A program made the position numbers and the translations under genes. DNA of 6,575 nucleotides, from positions 1 through 6,575 of the forward strand of contig SXZD01000043.1 in NCBI GenBank assembly GCA_005788065.1, given 5' to 3'. Below are positions 6,024-6,575 of the stretch, piece by piece (positions within the stretch are counted from its first letter, which is position 1; each line of letters starts with the position of its first letter). The stretch comes from Burkholderiales bacterium (GTDB lineage Bacteria > Pseudomonadota > Gammaproteobacteria > Burkholderiales > Burkholderiaceae_B). Below the pieces are notes generated by a model. The model searched no databases and had not been told where the DNA came from. It was given only the letters and a program-made list of their open reading frames with translations.

Positions 6024-6257
6024 ATGACACGCTTCTCCGCCCTCGCCGCCCTCACCTGGTTTGCCATGTGCTTCTTCTTCCTCGATGCCAGCGCATATGC
6101 CGTGGCCATGGATGTGCTGCCGGTGGCGCCGCATGCAACAGACGACATGGACGCAGCCCGCATCAGCTTTTTGCTGTACACCAGCGTGCCCATGCTGCTG
6201 TGGATCTACGAAGCACTTCGCAAAGAGTCGTTGAATGCGCCGGCACGGCAGGCGTGA
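6024..6257 (+). CDS. Small two-helix membrane protein, candidate SOS-induced gene, function unknown
   Basis: A 77-aa protein that I do not recognise as a named family. Two hydrophobic segments are visible: residues about 4-30 (FSALAALTWFAMCFFFLDAS, then AYAVAMDVL) and about 49-66 (ISFLLYTSVPMLLWIYEAL). A short Asp-rich loop (HATDDMDAA) separates them, and a basic tail (RKESLNAPARQA) follows. By the positive-inside rule both ends would face the cytoplasm and the Asp-rich loop the periplasm. Codon use is strongly G/C at third positions, supporting a real gene. A good AAAAGGA site lies 9 nt upstream. The gene follows a leader with tandem LexA-like boxes, which suggests induction by DNA damage. 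Known SOS-induced small membrane proteins (SidA and DidA of Caulobacter, TisB of E. coli) inhibit division or depolarise the membrane; I see no sequence likeness to them that would prove homology. No clear terminator follows before the tRNA promoter. Confidence 0.75.
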   Translation: MTRFSALAALTWFAMCFFFLDASAYAVAMDVLPVAPHATDDMDAARISFLLYTSVPMLLWIYEALRKESLNAPARQA

Positions 6258-6302
6258 AAGAGCCGGCAAACGGGATACCGATCAGCCGGATTTGGGGTCA
6301 TT

Positions 6303-6330
6303 TTGCACAAATCAAAAATGACGCTATAAT
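6303..6330 (+). promoter_or_regulatory. Promoter of the tRNA-Arg gene
   Basis: A perfect -10 TATAAT (6325-6330) follows a -35-like TTGCAC (6303-6308) at 16-bp spacing. Transcription would begin near 6337, a few bases before the mature tRNA. The C/G-rich stretch after the -10 (CCCGC) is typical of stable-RNA promoters under stringent control. Confidence 0.75.
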
Positions 6331-6344
6331 CCCGCTTCTTCAGT

Positions 6345-6421
6345 GCGGCTGTAGCTCAGTTGGATAGAGTACTTGGCTACGAACCAAGGGGTCGTGGGTT
6401 CGAATCCTGCCAGCCGCGCCA
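6345..6421 (+). tRNA. tRNA-Arg (anticodon ACG)
   Basis: A full cloverleaf with encoded CCA. The acceptor stem GCGGCTG (6345-6351) pairs perfectly with CAGCCGC (6411-6417). The D stem is GCTC/GAGT. The anticodon stem CTTGG/CCAAG encloses the loop CTACGAA, giving ACG at 6379-6381. The T arm is GTGGG-TTCGAAT-CCTGC with two G-U pairs. The discriminator base is G6418 and CCA is 6419-6421. A34 is normally converted to inosine by TadA so that one tRNA reads CGU, CGC and CGA. Confidence 0.97.
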
Positions 6422-6453
6422 CCTAATACGAATAGGAATCAGGGACTTAGCTC

Positions 6454-6575
6454 GGCTCTTCCCCATTAACGGGGGATGGGCATCCATCAGACACGGTTGA
6501 TTATCCCGTTCCATCCGCATTGAGCCAAGACTCTCATGCGGTAGTTTTCAAAGTTTCTGAACCCATAAGCGCGTC
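6454..6575 (-). mobile_element. Terminus of an insertion sequence, probably ISL3 family, partial at right edge
   Basis: The outer end is placed at GGCTCTT (6454), similar to termini I recall for ISL3-family elements. The transposase stop lies 33 bp inside, a normal distance for such an element. ISL3 elements make 8-bp target duplications, which would predict CTTAGCTC (6446-6453) as the flanking copy; the partner is outside the window. The tip also contains TCCCC-ATTAAC-GGGGA, able to form a small hairpin. The exact boundary is inferred. Confidence 0.65.
6487..6575 (-). CDS. Transposase C-terminus, probably ISL3 family, partial
   Basis: The last 28 codons read on the minus strand give a peptide containing YGFRNFENYRMRVLAQCGW, with stop TGA at 6489-6487. 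A GFRNF-type C-terminal end is what I recall for ISL3 (DDE) transposases, which move the element by cut-and-paste. No frameshift is seen in this part. The rest of the gene lies beyond the right edge, so whether it is intact cannot be judged. The call rests on this short tail and the IS-like end beside it. Confidence 0.7.
   Translation of the reverse strand, partial: RAYGFRNFENYRMRVLAQCGWNGIINRV

Noticed and set aside
6263..6289. CCGGC...GCCGG inverted repeat after the small membrane protein gene as a terminator
   Set aside because: The stem is only 5 bp with a 17-nt loop and no T-run follows, so intrinsic termination is not supported.

Overview
The window looks like chromosomal DNA of a betaproteobacterium, probably of the order Burkholderiales. 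This is inferred from GC-rich genes with strong G/C preference at third codon positions, an RND-type efflux adaptor, a bacterial tRNA-Arg(ACG) with encoded CCA, and sigma70-like promoters. Genus cannot be named from this sequence. No CRISPR array or rRNA gene is seen.

Layout from left to right: (1) 1-957, minus: N-terminal 319 codons of an RND efflux membrane-fusion lipoprotein that runs off the left edge. (2) 1044-2357, plus, divergent from it: a complete MOFRL-family glycerate 2-kinase. (3) 2388-3440, minus, convergent with the kinase: an exported nucleoside hydrolase-like protein starting at GTG. (4) 3546-3592: a rho-independent terminator on the minus strand, ending the next gene. (5) 3655-5745, minus: a 696-aa lipoprotein with an alpha/beta-hydrolase domain and a C-terminal beta-sandwich, resembling the CocE/NonD and peptidase S15 group. 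(6) 5746-6023: a regulatory intergenic region. (7) 6024-6257, plus: a 77-aa protein with two predicted membrane helices. (8) 6345-6421, plus: tRNA-Arg(ACG) with its own promoter. (9) 6454-6575, minus: the end of an insertion sequence, probably ISL3 family, lying 32 bp beyond the tRNA.

The most interesting part is 5854-6257. A TTGACT -35-like element is followed by two LexA (SOS) box-like sequences that overlap by 2 bp. One is a full CTGT-N8-ACAG site that is very close to the E. coli recA operator as remembered; the other is a degenerate CTGA-N8-ACAG site. They precede a leader of roughly 130 nt with a short hairpin, then a well-placed Shine-Dalgarno and the small membrane protein. Tandem overlapping LexA sites are best known from tightly repressed toxic products such as colicins. 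A DNA-damage-induced membrane effector (division inhibitor or membrane-active toxin) is therefore a reasonable, testable hypothesis, not a demonstrated function.

The other genes look like separate transcription units rather than one pathway. The kinase and the nucleoside hydrolase are convergent, and the two long minus-strand exported proteins are separated by a terminator. The envelope theme is shared: the adaptor, the nucleoside hydrolase and the large hydrolase all carry export or lipidation signals.
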